Source: Trebonia sp963767685
GTDB lineage: Bacteria; Actinomycetota; Actinomycetes; Streptosporangiales; Streptosporangiaceae
Reading direction: 5' to 3'
NCBI GenBank assembly: GCA_963767685.1
Contig: CAVYEZ010000014.1
Span: 62,001 to 126,000 of the forward strand
Length of the DNA stretch: 64,000 nt
Below, piece after piece: positions 26,001 to 33,729 of the stretch. Position 1 is the first letter of the stretch, and every line of letters starts with the position of its first letter. The notes beneath the pieces were generated by a model. It was not told the origin of the DNA. It did no database searches and saw nothing but the letters and a program-made list of their open reading frames with translations. A program made the position numbers and the translations under genes.

Positions 26001-26201
26001 GCCGTGGTTACCGCACTGTCCGCGCAAGTAGTCCTCATGGTCCTGGATCCGCATCTGACCTACCGCGGCTCAGGTGACCTGTTCTTCATGATCCTGGCTC
26101 TGATGCGCCCTCTCCCGGGACGGAGAGCGAAGGTCACCAGCGATGACCGGGCCACGTCCGCGGTCCTTCCCGCCTCCGCCCCCGCAGAGGTGCCCGCATG
26201 A
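23004..26201 (+). CDS. MurJ-like flippase fused to O-antigen-polymerase-like domain
   Basis: 1065 residues without interruption. Residues about 25-545 are a MurJ/MviN-type MOP flippase: LSVATWTAISRITGVLRGIT, FANTYQFTNSLPNLVFYGLL, and many helices including the FKRGLAFATFLVVPA region. After a basic linker (about 550-585) come some ten further helices. A large extracytoplasmic loop (RLNGFDSATGLPISWTDRLY to VWIESGYIWLLWGGG, about 890-965) is typical of Wzy/WaaL O-antigen polymerases and ligases. The product would flip a lipid-linked unit and polymerise or ligate it in one chain. The start ATG 23004 is coupled to a small ORF. The Wzz/CpsD-like gene follows 37 bases later. I see no sign that the fusion is a sequencing join. 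Confidence 0.85.
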   Translation: MTARDMPEAIDSESELATPEGAVGDSLSVATWTAISRITGVLRGITIAAVLGVTYFANTYQFTNSLPNLVFYGLLAGSLFSSLLVPALVHHIDSGDRQAAARTAGGLLGVALLGMLAIVPVVALLTPWLLRLGSIGASNASAAQSQEHTGAVLVLLLLPQVPLYAIVGTATAVMNAHRRFALAAAAPALENVGTMVVLGVVAVLYSQATITHHVPTSMLLLLGLGTTGAVLLHASVQWWGARRVGIVLVPNAGWRDPQVRATIRRALPAVVQAGLAALQLGALLLVADRAAGGVVAFQLATNFYFLPIAIGATPVALSLVPRLSRMTAPDQAGLFRDTFKRGLAFATFLVVPAATAYAVLAVPLADTIGFGRFAAGGGRELLAASLLGLAPAITGETVFLVTTYACYARKDTAYPLRGMIIHTVVCAAGIAVVAPMRGAALLTGLGLAFSAGSVVASIYLVLRLRRELPHGGEPVLGSFLRTIACSAIMAGPAWLAGNFLVGHLRSSAGGRVAAMLLVSLVGAGIYFTAQAMLGAPQMRWVTAALLRRFQPFTSRILAVRTRGGGHPPDWSYSALTAAGGRMRAIAPTVRRWRIDAALLIGPFAVGALAGVKIKYSVLAVIAIGITGWVMARPPVAAYLLISLTPLIVGLNDAVVVHALRPNETLMVLLAVAIGLRWLMRVRSGEVKLPRLDGVDASLIALGITSSVVPLIMMVVRQRAITTDDLLYSIVLWKLLVEYVIVRTVITTREQAMRCLKLSLLAAAIVCLIGILQSLGHSGVTGLLAKYYTPTGLDTSLTSGRGGSLLGLPAAVADLAILNLAIAVAMIVRGHPRRLWLGGLAALYGLGVVAAAEFSTFIGLFVALAALLLVTKSGRIAVYTIPVALLGGALLWPVIQTRLNGFDSATGLPISWTDRLYNIRTFFWPTLWAEHNWILGVRPAARIPLGSKRFSYVWIESGYIWLLWGGGLPLLASYIAFVGASIRKGWAYTRRADTAGIAATAVVTALSAQVVLMVLDPHLTYRGSGDLFFMILALMRPLPGRRAKVTSDDRATSAVLPASAPAEVPA

Positions 26202-26238
26202 CACGTCAAGACCCGACCAGATTGGCGGATGAACGGAA

Positions 26239-27738
26239 ATGACAGTGCTCCGCAGACATGGCCTATGGCTACTGCTCGCCACCATCGTCGGCATCGCCGG
26301 GGCCTCGCTGATATACACAACACGCCCCGTCGCCTACAGTTCCAGCGCTCAGGTCGACGTTGAGTCGCATGTCGTCGCAAATACGACACCGGTTCCCCCG
26401 AACATGACCACGGAGACGCAGGTTGCTACCTCCGGCGTCGTTGTGACAAACACCGCGCGTGCCATCGGAACCAACGCGAGCAGCCTGCAATCGCACTTGG
26501 CCGCGAAGGTCACCGGTACAGCCAATGTAATGTCGATCACCTGCACGATGCCAACGCCCGCGACGGCCCAGCACTGCGCCACTGCCGCCGCCGCTGCCTA
26601 CACCGACTTCCGCAACCTTGCGTCGGGTTCCGCAAGCGACCAGGCTCAAGACCCGCTGCACGCCACTTTGGTGACGCCCGCCTTGCTGCCACTCGCGCCA
26701 GCGGGCCTCGGTAAGCACATACTCCTGCCCGTAGGCGCGCTCCTTGGGCTGCTGGTTGGCATCGGCGCGGTTATCCTCCGCGATCGTCTTGACGACCGGG
26801 TACGTGACCGCGACGACTTGGAGAGGTGCCTGGATGCTCCGGTCGTGGCCGAGGTGCTCCACGTTAGCCGCCGCCACGGGCCGTCGGCGTCCGTATTTGC
26901 CCGTAGCCCGCATTCTGCGGTCGCTGAGGCCTACCGTTATCTTCGTGCCCGGATTGACCCGCTTGTCGCCTCGACCGAAGGCGGAGTGGTTCTGCTGGTG
27001 GCTAGCGCGCGCGGGTGGGAGGGTCGCACGAGCGTGGCGGCCAACCTCGCCACGGCCCTGGCTTACGCGGGCGACAAGGTAATCCTGGTCGATGCCGACC
27101 TGCAGCATCCGTCGCTGGACGAGGTCTTCGACGCCCGACCCAGGCCTGGTCTAGGCGATCTGCTCGCGGGACGGGCGTTGCTTGATGAGGCGGCTGTTCC
27201 CACCGGCGTGCCTGGATTGAGGCTAGTGACCGCGGGCGAGGCGGCCAGCCTGACGTCGGACACGTTGGATGTTTCCAGCCTAGGCCGGGAGTTCGCGCGG
27301 ATGAAAGCCGTAGCCGACGTCATCGTCGTCGACAGCGCGCCCATGCTAGAGGTTTCTGACGCGCTCAGGCTGGCGTGCGTGAGCGATCTCCTGGTAGTGG
27401 TGGCCGATCTCCGGCGCACGCGCCACGGCGATGCCAGTTCAGTAGCACAGCAAATTCGGGCGGTCGGGCTGGGAACCATCGTCGGAGTTCTCAATGCGGT
27501 GCCGACGGCTCTTTGGAATAGGCGGACGCCGCCAAATGTCAGCCGTGAAGGGGAATGGGTCGCCACTTCACCGCAGGTGCCAGCGATACTCGCCAGCCTC
27601 GTCCCGTCGAGGGGGCCGAACGGGCATGGCGGAACGCTGGACACTGCTGCCAGGGCGAGTGGGCGCGGGCGGTCGGATGCTGGTCTGGGTGCCGAGAATG
27701 ACCGCCCGTCAGGGGATGAACCTGAGGCCGGAGAATAG
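26239..27738 (+). CDS. Wzz/CpsD-like polysaccharide co-polymerase with altered Walker A
   Basis: 499 residues from ATG 26239. Membrane helix 1 (about 7-25), an extracytoplasmic Wzz-type domain, and helix 2 (about 160-181) are followed by a BY-kinase-type ATPase. The A' motif VILVDADLQHPSL (about 280) and Walker B VIVVDSAPML (about 360) are normal, but the Walker A reads ASARGWEGRTS where kinases have a Lys before Thr/Ser. The C-terminus lacks a Tyr cluster. It probably sets chain length for the upstream flippase-polymerase rather than acting as a tyrosine kinase. No separate phosphatase gene is near. Confidence 0.85.
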   Translation: MTVLRRHGLWLLLATIVGIAGASLIYTTRPVAYSSSAQVDVESHVVANTTPVPPNMTTETQVATSGVVVTNTARAIGTNASSLQSHLAAKVTGTANVMSITCTMPTPATAQHCATAAAAAYTDFRNLASGSASDQAQDPLHATLVTPALLPLAPAGLGKHILLPVGALLGLLVGIGAVILRDRLDDRVRDRDDLERCLDAPVVAEVLHVSRRHGPSASVFARSPHSAVAEAYRYLRARIDPLVASTEGGVVLLVASARGWEGRTSVAANLATALAYAGDKVILVDADLQHPSLDEVFDARPRPGLGDLLAGRALLDEAAVPTGVPGLRLVTAGEAASLTSDTLDVSSLGREFARMKAVADVIVVDSAPMLEVSDALRLACVSDLLVVVADLRRTRHGDASSVAQQIRAVGLGTIVGVLNAVPTALWNRRTPPNVSREGEWVATSPQVPAILASLVPSRGPNGHGGTLDTAARASGRGRSDAGLGAENDRPSGDEPEAGE

Positions 27739-27918
27739 CACGCAAATCACTATGATCGCGTGCAATTCAACCCTCCTGTAGGCGGGTTGCGAAGGCGTCG
27801 GCCGAGCGCGACCGTCGGAAGCCTTGAGATGGTGTTAGGGTGCTGGAACGTGTCAATCCTCGCTTGGGCACAGTCTAGGTCGTGCAGGTTCCGTAAGCGC
27901 GCTTCAGAAAGCAGCAAG

Positions 27919-29320
27919 ATGAGATCAGTCATCCGGCTATCTGCGATGATTGCGCTCTTGGTTATCGCGGCGTCTTGCGCTACGGCACACGGAACTGCTA
28001 GTATCAGTTAGCCACATTGTCTATTACGTTTCTCCTTCCGGAAGCGGCGAGAACGGCCTGAGCTGGGTGACTGCATGGCGCGATACATCTTCTATCGACT
28101 GGTCGGTGATACGACCCGGGGCGCGAATCGTTCTTGATGGCGGTACTTCGACGTGTAGCTACGTCTCCTTATGACTTTGAGCCCTCCAAACCGAATCCCG
28201 GGGTTACTTGCGGACAGCGGTACAGTCCCTTCTCCATTCAGCAGGACGACATCACCATCGAGCGATCCAGTGCTGCCGGGCATAACGGAACCGTGGTGGT
28301 CGACGGAGGGCGCGATACCCCGTTGCCTTATTGCGGCCAGGGGCAGTATGCGGCTGACCACTCGTATGAGTCCCTGGCATTGACCTGAACGGCCATTCTG
28401 GCGTGACTATAAACGGCATGACGCGCAGTGGAATTGTAGTAAGGGGAGCCGAGGAAGGGGTCGTAATGGGAAGTGACGGCCATGACACCTTGATCAATAT
28501 GGAAATCTTCGATAACGGTTATGGGATCTCTCATCCATGGGGCTACTCCTCAGACGGCAACGGTGTGCTCATGGGTGGGACAGACAACGTTTACGATCGG
28601 CTTTTGGTTCATGACAATGGTCAGGATGAGTTCCATTCCGACGCGCATGGATACGACGAGTCGGGGTCGGTGGTGGACAACTCCTGGCTGGGTGCCTTGC
28701 GGGAGAATCCCCGCTATCCAGGCGAACCATTCAACGATCTACAGGTCTCAGGCCACGATCCAGGCTGTACTCATGCGGATGGGGTGCAGATCTTCGCGCC
28801 TGGCACCACGATGAGTACCTTGACATTCAATTATGACGTGGTCGGACCTGGTACTAATCAAGGCCTGTATCCCTCTGACGGCGGTACCGGCGCGACGTTC
28901 GATAATGTGACCATCAAGAATTCTCTGTTTCTGGACGACGCCAGCGCCGACATCATCACCGATAATCCCGTGCACGGCTGGGATCTTAGTCATGACACGC
29001 TTATCGCTACCCAAGGCGGATTTTCGATTCCAGGCAACGGCGTTAATGAGATGACCAGTGTGATAAAGTACGGTGGTGGCTATTTTTCCGCGCAAGGCGG
29101 TTCGTGGGTTACCTCTGGGAATGTCTGGTATGGCGGCGATCCCCTGCCGGGCGCGTCAGTGCACCGTGACCCCGGCTTCATCTCAGTTCCCACCGGAAGA
29201 TTGCCTGTTTTTTCTGAACTTCTTGGCGCAAACCTCACCCCTACTTCGGTGGCGGGAGGGTCACCTCTGCATTCATGGTCAGCTCTGCTGACGCGAATCG
29301 ATTCGCTTAATAAATACTGA
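27919..29320 (+). pseudogene. Secreted right-handed beta-helix protein, three frameshifts
   Basis: ATG 27919 opens a signal peptide (IALLVIAASCATAHG). The frame then shifts near 28010 (SHIVYYVSPSGSGENGLSWV), near 28165 (PYDFEPSKPNPGVTC, then DDITIERSSAAGHNG) and near 28378 (IDLNGHSGVTINGMTRSGIV), with the main body open from 28403 to 29320. Joined, it is a parallel beta-helix (pectate-lyase-like) protein of about 465 residues, a fold common in polysaccharide lyases and epimerases. The region is less GC-rich than its neighbours. It may cut or remodel the polymer, or be a decaying gene. No function beyond the fold is claimed. Confidence 0.65.
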
Positions 29321-29497
29321 CTTGCGCGTCCCGGGATAGCCGAAGATGCGCCCCTCCTGTTCCGCGGCCGCCAGCGACCGAACTGACAGCTCGCGGGCCA
29401 TCGGGTCGGCTCACGTCATGGCAATCCCTCAGTCCGAGGAGACCGGCTACGTCAGAAAGGGGCAGCGGTGGTCTAGCAGCCGGGAAAGCATGGGGCT

Positions 29498-30534
29498 GTG
29501 CCCGGCGATGTATCGATTCTGGACCTGACCGACCCTTGCTGGGGAGGTTTTGTTGCGAAGCACCCCGATGCGACGCCGTTCCATCACCCGGACTGGGCCA
29601 AGCTGGTCGCCCAGTGCTACGGATTCCGCGGCTTTGCGCTGGTCACTCACGACAAGGCTGGCGCGATCCGGGCTGGCCTGCCCGTGGTGGAGGTCCGTCA
29701 CCTGCACACCGCCCCGAAGTGGGTGTCGCTTCCGTACACGGACTACTGCCCGCCCCTGGCGTCTGCCCAGCAGGAGCAAGAGGAGCTAGCCGCTGCCCTT
29801 GAACAGGCAAGTCTGAAGCCGGTGCCCGGCTGGTCGAGATCCGGGGACCGCTCGCAGGCTCACCCGTCGGCGCTACGGCACTACGGCATGTGCTCGCCCT
29901 GTGCGGCGACCCCGCAGAGGTCTATGCAGGCTTCCATCGCTCGCAGGTGCAGCGCAACATCCGGCGCGCGGAACGAGAAGGACTGACCGTACGCCTGGCC
30001 ACGAGGCGGGAAGACCTTGTCGACACCTTCTACCGGCTGCACCTGCGAACCCGACGTCGTCAGGGAGTGCCGGTCCAGCCCCGCCGCTTCTTCCGCTTGC
30101 TTTGGGATAACGCGATTGCCACCGGACTCGGTTCAGTCCTGATCGTGGAGGCGGGGGCCCAGCCGATCGCGGCCGCCGTGTTCCTGACCTGGAACGAGAC
30201 GGTGATTTACAAGTTTGGTGCTTCTGACGAGAGCAGCTGGTCGCTGCGCCCGAATCACCTGCTGCTCTGGCACGCGATCCGCACGGCTTGCGAAGAGGGC
30301 TGCCGCTGGTTCGACTTCGGCCGGACCGACATCGGCCAGGAGGGGCTGCGCAACTTCAAGTTGTCATGGGGTGCTGCTGAGGAGCCGCTTTTCTACGGGA
30401 TGGTGGGCGCCACACCGGAACCGGCGCCGTCGGCGGAAGGAATGGCCACCCGGGTCCTCGGGCCGGTCATCCGCCATGGCCCCCTGCTGCTGTGCCGCGC
30501 CGTTGGCGAGACGCTCTACCGGTACGTCGCCTAA
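29498..30534 (+). pseudogene. FemAB/GNAT-like aminoacyl or acyl transferase, one frameshift
   Basis: GTG 29498 to 30534 codes for about 345 residues if one base is restored near 29821 (after SLK, continuing GARLVEIRGPLAGSPVGATA). The N-terminal half has HPDWAKLVAQCYGFRGFALV. The C-terminal half has RNIRRAEREGLTVR, VPVQPRRFFRLLW and WFDFGRTDIGQEGLRNFKLS, the FemAB-type double-GNAT pattern seen in exopolysaccharide loci. It could add an amino acid or acyl group to the glycan precursor. The single indel beside a CCGG run may be a sequence error. Confidence 0.72.
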
Positions 30535-30919
30535 AGCGGGCTCCAGGTCGCGGACGCGGCGCCAGGACTCGAACGGGATCCTCAGCTGGGCGGGCGCCGA
30601 TGTCCAGGGGGTCATCCGTAACGGGACGCCCGCCGGCGGCGACTTCGTCCCTGTCGGCGCCGTTGGCCTCGGCTACCGGTCACCGGGATATCAGCAGTAG
30701 ACCCGAAGATCGGCGCGCGACCGGGAACCGTGGGTGGGCACTTGCTGCCGTATAGGTAGGTGCCGCGTTAAGTCGTGATCGGTAACCTCGACGTACATCC
30801 CTGTTCATCGAAATGTCACGTTCTGCACCTTTTGCCGCCCGGCGTACGTCGCTGGACAACGGCTGATTGTCGTTTCTCGTGATGTTGGTGTGAATCTTGA
30901 TGCCTGTCTGACGCGACAC
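30535..30919. other. Gap with a possible gene remnant
   Basis: No complete gene. In one frame 30560-30700 reads DSNGILSWAGADVQGVIRNG and GGDFVPVGAVGLGYRSPGY before a stop, which looks protein-like but has no start and no recognised family. The remainder shows nothing clear. Confidence 0.3.
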
Positions 30920-31509
30920 ATTGCGGGAATCGATGTCATCGGCCGAATTATTGACATGTCAACTATTTAACCCAATAGGTGTCGTTTCTGCAGTTCAGGC
31001 GGCATGTAACCACATCTTCCAGTCTGGGGGAAGTGGGGGTAAACCGGTCGGACCGGCTGCGCGTCAGGTTAGTGGGTGCCAGACAAGGCAGGCAATCCTG
31101 CCAAAGGGGAGCTGTGCTTCGGCGACGGGCCACCGTCGCCGTGACATGGCGAGGGGTGAGGCTACATGTGTCTGATTCTGCTGCCGGGCCAAACGAGTAG
31201 CCCGGCCGGGGAACTGGCCGGGCGAGAACACGAAACCGGGCTGGTGCCTGGCGACCCGTAACCGTCGAATTCGCCACTGCGGCCGATAACTCCCGCCGGT
31301 CATCACGCACCGCGCCGCCAGTGTCGATGGCTCTTCGATGAGTTGCCGCAGGCATTCCAAGCCGGCCCTGAGCGGATGCTCACCGGGCCGCGCCCGTCGC
31401 CTCGCTTAGAGGCGGCCATCACGCCGAGGACGCAGCAGGCTCCCGGGCCATCGATGGCTAGGCCCGCGAGCTCTAGGTCCACGGTCGACCAGGCCTGTCC
31501 GGTGACGAG
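30920..31509 (+). ncRNA. Repeat A, copy 2: long structured leader with small ORF
   Basis: Homologous to 7631-8147 over its length. It contains the palindrome TTGACATGTCAA (30951-30962), P1 GGCAGG/CCTGCC (31087-31102), GGGGAGCTGTG, a perfect 9-bp P2 CGGCGACGG/CCGTCGCCG (31120-31141), CGAGGGGTGAGG, the 31-codon ORF, CGCCTC/GAGGCG (31399-31414) and GCCATCGATGGC (31447-31458). A third, shorter unit follows at 31575-31680, next to the phosphoglycosyltransferase start. TTGACA with AATAGG 17 bases later (30951-30979) could be a promoter. Confidence 0.65.
31166..31261 (+). CDS. Conserved 31-residue small ORF in repeat A, copy 2
   Basis: ATG 31166 with GAGGGGTGAGG 5 bases upstream; 31 codons and TAA. 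It starts MCLILLPGQT and ends TGLVPGDP, aligning without gaps to the copy at 7876. The frame one base to the right (GTG TCT GAT) closes after 10 codons, so the ATG frame is preferred. Role unknown; a leader peptide is plausible. Confidence 0.6.
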   Translation: MCLILLPGQTSSPAGELAGREHETGLVPGDP

Positions 31510-31574
31510 TCCGCGCGACTCTGCCCCCGGCGGCGGAGAAGTCCAAGCCGTCCCGGGGTCACCGACAACAACGA

Positions 31575-31680
31575 CAAAGCAGGCACGTCATCGTGCCGAC
31601 GAGGAGCAATGTTCCGGCGGCTCGCCGCCATGACACATCGAGGGGTGGGGTGTGGTGTGTCCGATTCTCCTTCTACTTCA
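31575..31680 (+). ncRNA. Repeat A, partial third copy at the transferase start
   Basis: Carries only the core of repeat A: P1 with a new stem sequence, GGCACG/CGTGCC (31582-31597); GAGGAGCAATG; P2 GGCGG/CCGCC (31616-31629); and ATCGAGGGGTGGGG, which here is the ribosome site of the phosphoglycosyltransferase at 31657. The small-ORF frame (GTG 31655) ends after 12 codons, still reading CPILLLLQS. This links the element physically to translation of a known gene. Confidence 0.6.
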
Positions 31681-33113
31681 ATCGCAGCTGTAAGTGACCA
31701 TTCCGACTGGCTGGCTGGCCGGCCAGATGGGTGGATGCGGGATTACGTTCGACAGGTCGCGGTCGCTGACTTCGTCGCGGCGGTGGTCGCGGCTGCCGCG
31801 GCCATCGCGGTGCGCTTTGGCGGGCTTCCCAACGCCCGGTACCTGATGCTCAGCCTTGCGATGCCGCTGCTCTGGGTGATCGCGGTGCGCGTTTTCGGCG
31901 GTTACGAGAAGCGGTTCCTTGGCGCGGGGTCGGATGAGTTCCGCCGGGTCCTGAACGCCGGACTGAGCCTTACCGGGGCGCTGGCGATCATCTCCTACGC
32001 GGTGAACAACGAGCTGTCGCGCATCTATCTGCTCGTCAGCATGCAGGTCATCGTCGCCCTTGACCTGCTGGTCAGGTACGCGTTGCGCAAACGGCTGCAC
32101 CGTCGGCGCATTCAGGGCCAGTGCATGTCCAGCGTGGTCGCGGTCGGCCACGAGCCCGCGGTCAGGCAGCTGATCAGCGAGCTGCGCCGCGAGCCGCACC
32201 ACGGCCTCCAGGTGGTCGCCGCCTGCCTGCCGTACGAGTCAACGGCGACCGAGGTGGCCGGCGTGCCGGTGGTCGGAGACCTCGACGACGCGGCCAGCGT
32301 GGTGCGCAACATCAAGGCGGGCACGGTGGCAGTGCTCTCCTGCCCGGAAATAGACGGCATCAAGCTCAGGGCACTCGCCTGGGAACTGGAAAAGTCGGGC
32401 ACCGACCTGTGCGTCGCCCCCGCGCTGCTGGACGTGGCAGGCCCGCGGACAACGATTCGGCCGACCGCGGGGCTGACCTTGCTGCACGTGGACCACCCCC
32501 AGCTGAGCGGGCCGAGACAGGTGGTCAAGGACCTGTTCGACCGGTGTGTGGCCGCGTTCGTGCTTGCGGTCCTGTGGCCGCTGATACTGGCGATCGCGGT
32601 GACGATCCGGCTATCGGACCGCGGACCGGCGCTGTTCATCCAGACGCGGGTCGGCAAGGGCGGGGAGCCGTTCAAGATCTACAAGTTCCGGACCATGGTG
32701 GTCGACGCTGAGGCGCGCCTGGCGGAGATCCGGGCAAAGAACGAGTCCGACGGCGTGCTCTTCAAAATCCGCAAGGACCCGCGCATTACCGCCATCGGCG
32801 CCCGGCTGCGCAAGTCCTCGCTCGACGAGCTGCCGCAGCTCGATCAACGTGCTTCGTGGCGAGATGTCGCTGGTGGGCCCCCGCCCGGCCTTGCCGGAAG
32901 AGGCGGCGGAGATACGCCGACCATGTCCGCCGACGGCTTGTCGTGAAGCCAGGCATGACCGGCATGTGGCAGGTGAACGGCCGCTCCGAGCTTTCCTGGG
33001 AGGAAACCGTGCGGCTTGACCTGCGCTACGTCGAGAACTGGTCGTTCGCTCTCGACCTGCAAATCCTGTGGAAGACGTTCTCGGTAATCTTCAGGGGGGC
33101 CGGTGCCTACTAG
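31657..33113 (+). pseudogene. Full-length initiating phosphoglycosyltransferase, two frameshifts
   Basis: GTG 31657 sits 6 bases after GAGGGGTGGGG (the frame is also open from ATG 31609). About 485 residues: four N-terminal helices, a CoA-binding-like domain (MSSVVAVGHEPAVRQL, VPVVGDLDDAASVVR), then a fifth helix and the catalytic domain (PFKIYKFRTMVVDAEARLAE, SLDELPQL). One extra base near 32841 and one near 32913 break the frame; restored, it continues NVLRGEMSLVGPRPALPEEA, YADHVRRRLVVKPGMTGMWQ and ends GAGAY. It is a WcaJ/CpsE-type enzyme loading a hexose-1-phosphate on undecaprenyl phosphate. Its C-terminal part is duplicated at 44985-45764. Confidence 0.78.
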
Positions 33114-33729
33114 CACGGTAATACCGCAGCAGGACGTTGAAGGGACGGCCGCGGCAAACCGCGCGACAACCGGCCCCGACATCGCGGATCTCGACGCCAC
33201 CAGGCTGATGCGCCGGGCCGCCAACGGCGATCCCCAGGCCTGGGAAGGCCTGATTGACCGCTACGGCCGCCTCATCTGGTCGATCACCAGGGACTTCAAA
33301 CTCGTCGAGAGCGACGCGGCGGACGTCTTCCAGACGACCTGGATGCGGCTGATCGAGCACATCGAGCGGATCCAACATCCGGACCGCGTGGGGTCGTGGC
33401 TCGCGGCGACCGCGCGGAACGAGTGCCTGCGGTCCCTGGCCGCCCACAAACGGGTCGTGCTCGCCCATGAGGACGACCAGTTCGACGGCCCGGCACCGCA
33501 CGAACCGGAGATCGACGAGGCGCTGCTCGCCGCCGAGCGCGCCGCGGTGGTGCGCGAGGCCATGACGCACCTTCCCCAGCGCTGGCAACGCTTGATGGAG
33601 ATGCTGATGGCCGACCCGCCCGCCTCCTACGCCGAGATCTCGGACGAGCTCGGGCTCCCGGTGGGGAGCATCGGCCCGACCCGCGGGCGTTGCCTGGCCC
33701 GGCTGCGGGTGCTGCTCGATCCTTGTTAG
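33103..33729 (+). CDS. ECF-type RNA polymerase sigma factor
   Basis: 208 residues from GTG 33103 with AGGGGGG upstream, overlapping the transferase end by 11 bases. Region 2 is AWEGLIDRYGRLIWSITRDF plus DAADVFQTTWMRLIEHI. Region 4 is LPQRWQRLMEMLMADPPASY then GLPVGSIGPTRGRCLARLR. No anti-sigma gene follows. Tight coupling to a phosphoglycosyltransferase, repeated at 44.9-46.4 kb, suggests it controls the polysaccharide locus. Its stop overlaps the stop of the convergent methyltransferase. Confidence 0.9.
   Translation: MPTSTVIPQQDVEGTAAANRATTGPDIADLDATRLMRRAANGDPQAWEGLIDRYGRLIWSITRDFKLVESDAADVFQTTWMRLIEHIERIQHPDRVGSWLAATARNECLRSLAAHKRVVLAHEDDQFDGPAPHEPEIDEALLAAERAAVVREAMTHLPQRWQRLMEMLMADPPASYAEISDELGLPVGSIGPTRGRCLARLRVLLDPC

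Noticed and set aside
31609..31656. ATG 31609 as the start of the full-length phosphoglycosyltransferase
   Set aside because: The first 16 codons fall in hairpin P2 of repeat A and have no ribosome site; GTG 31657 has GAGGGGTGGGG at the right distance.
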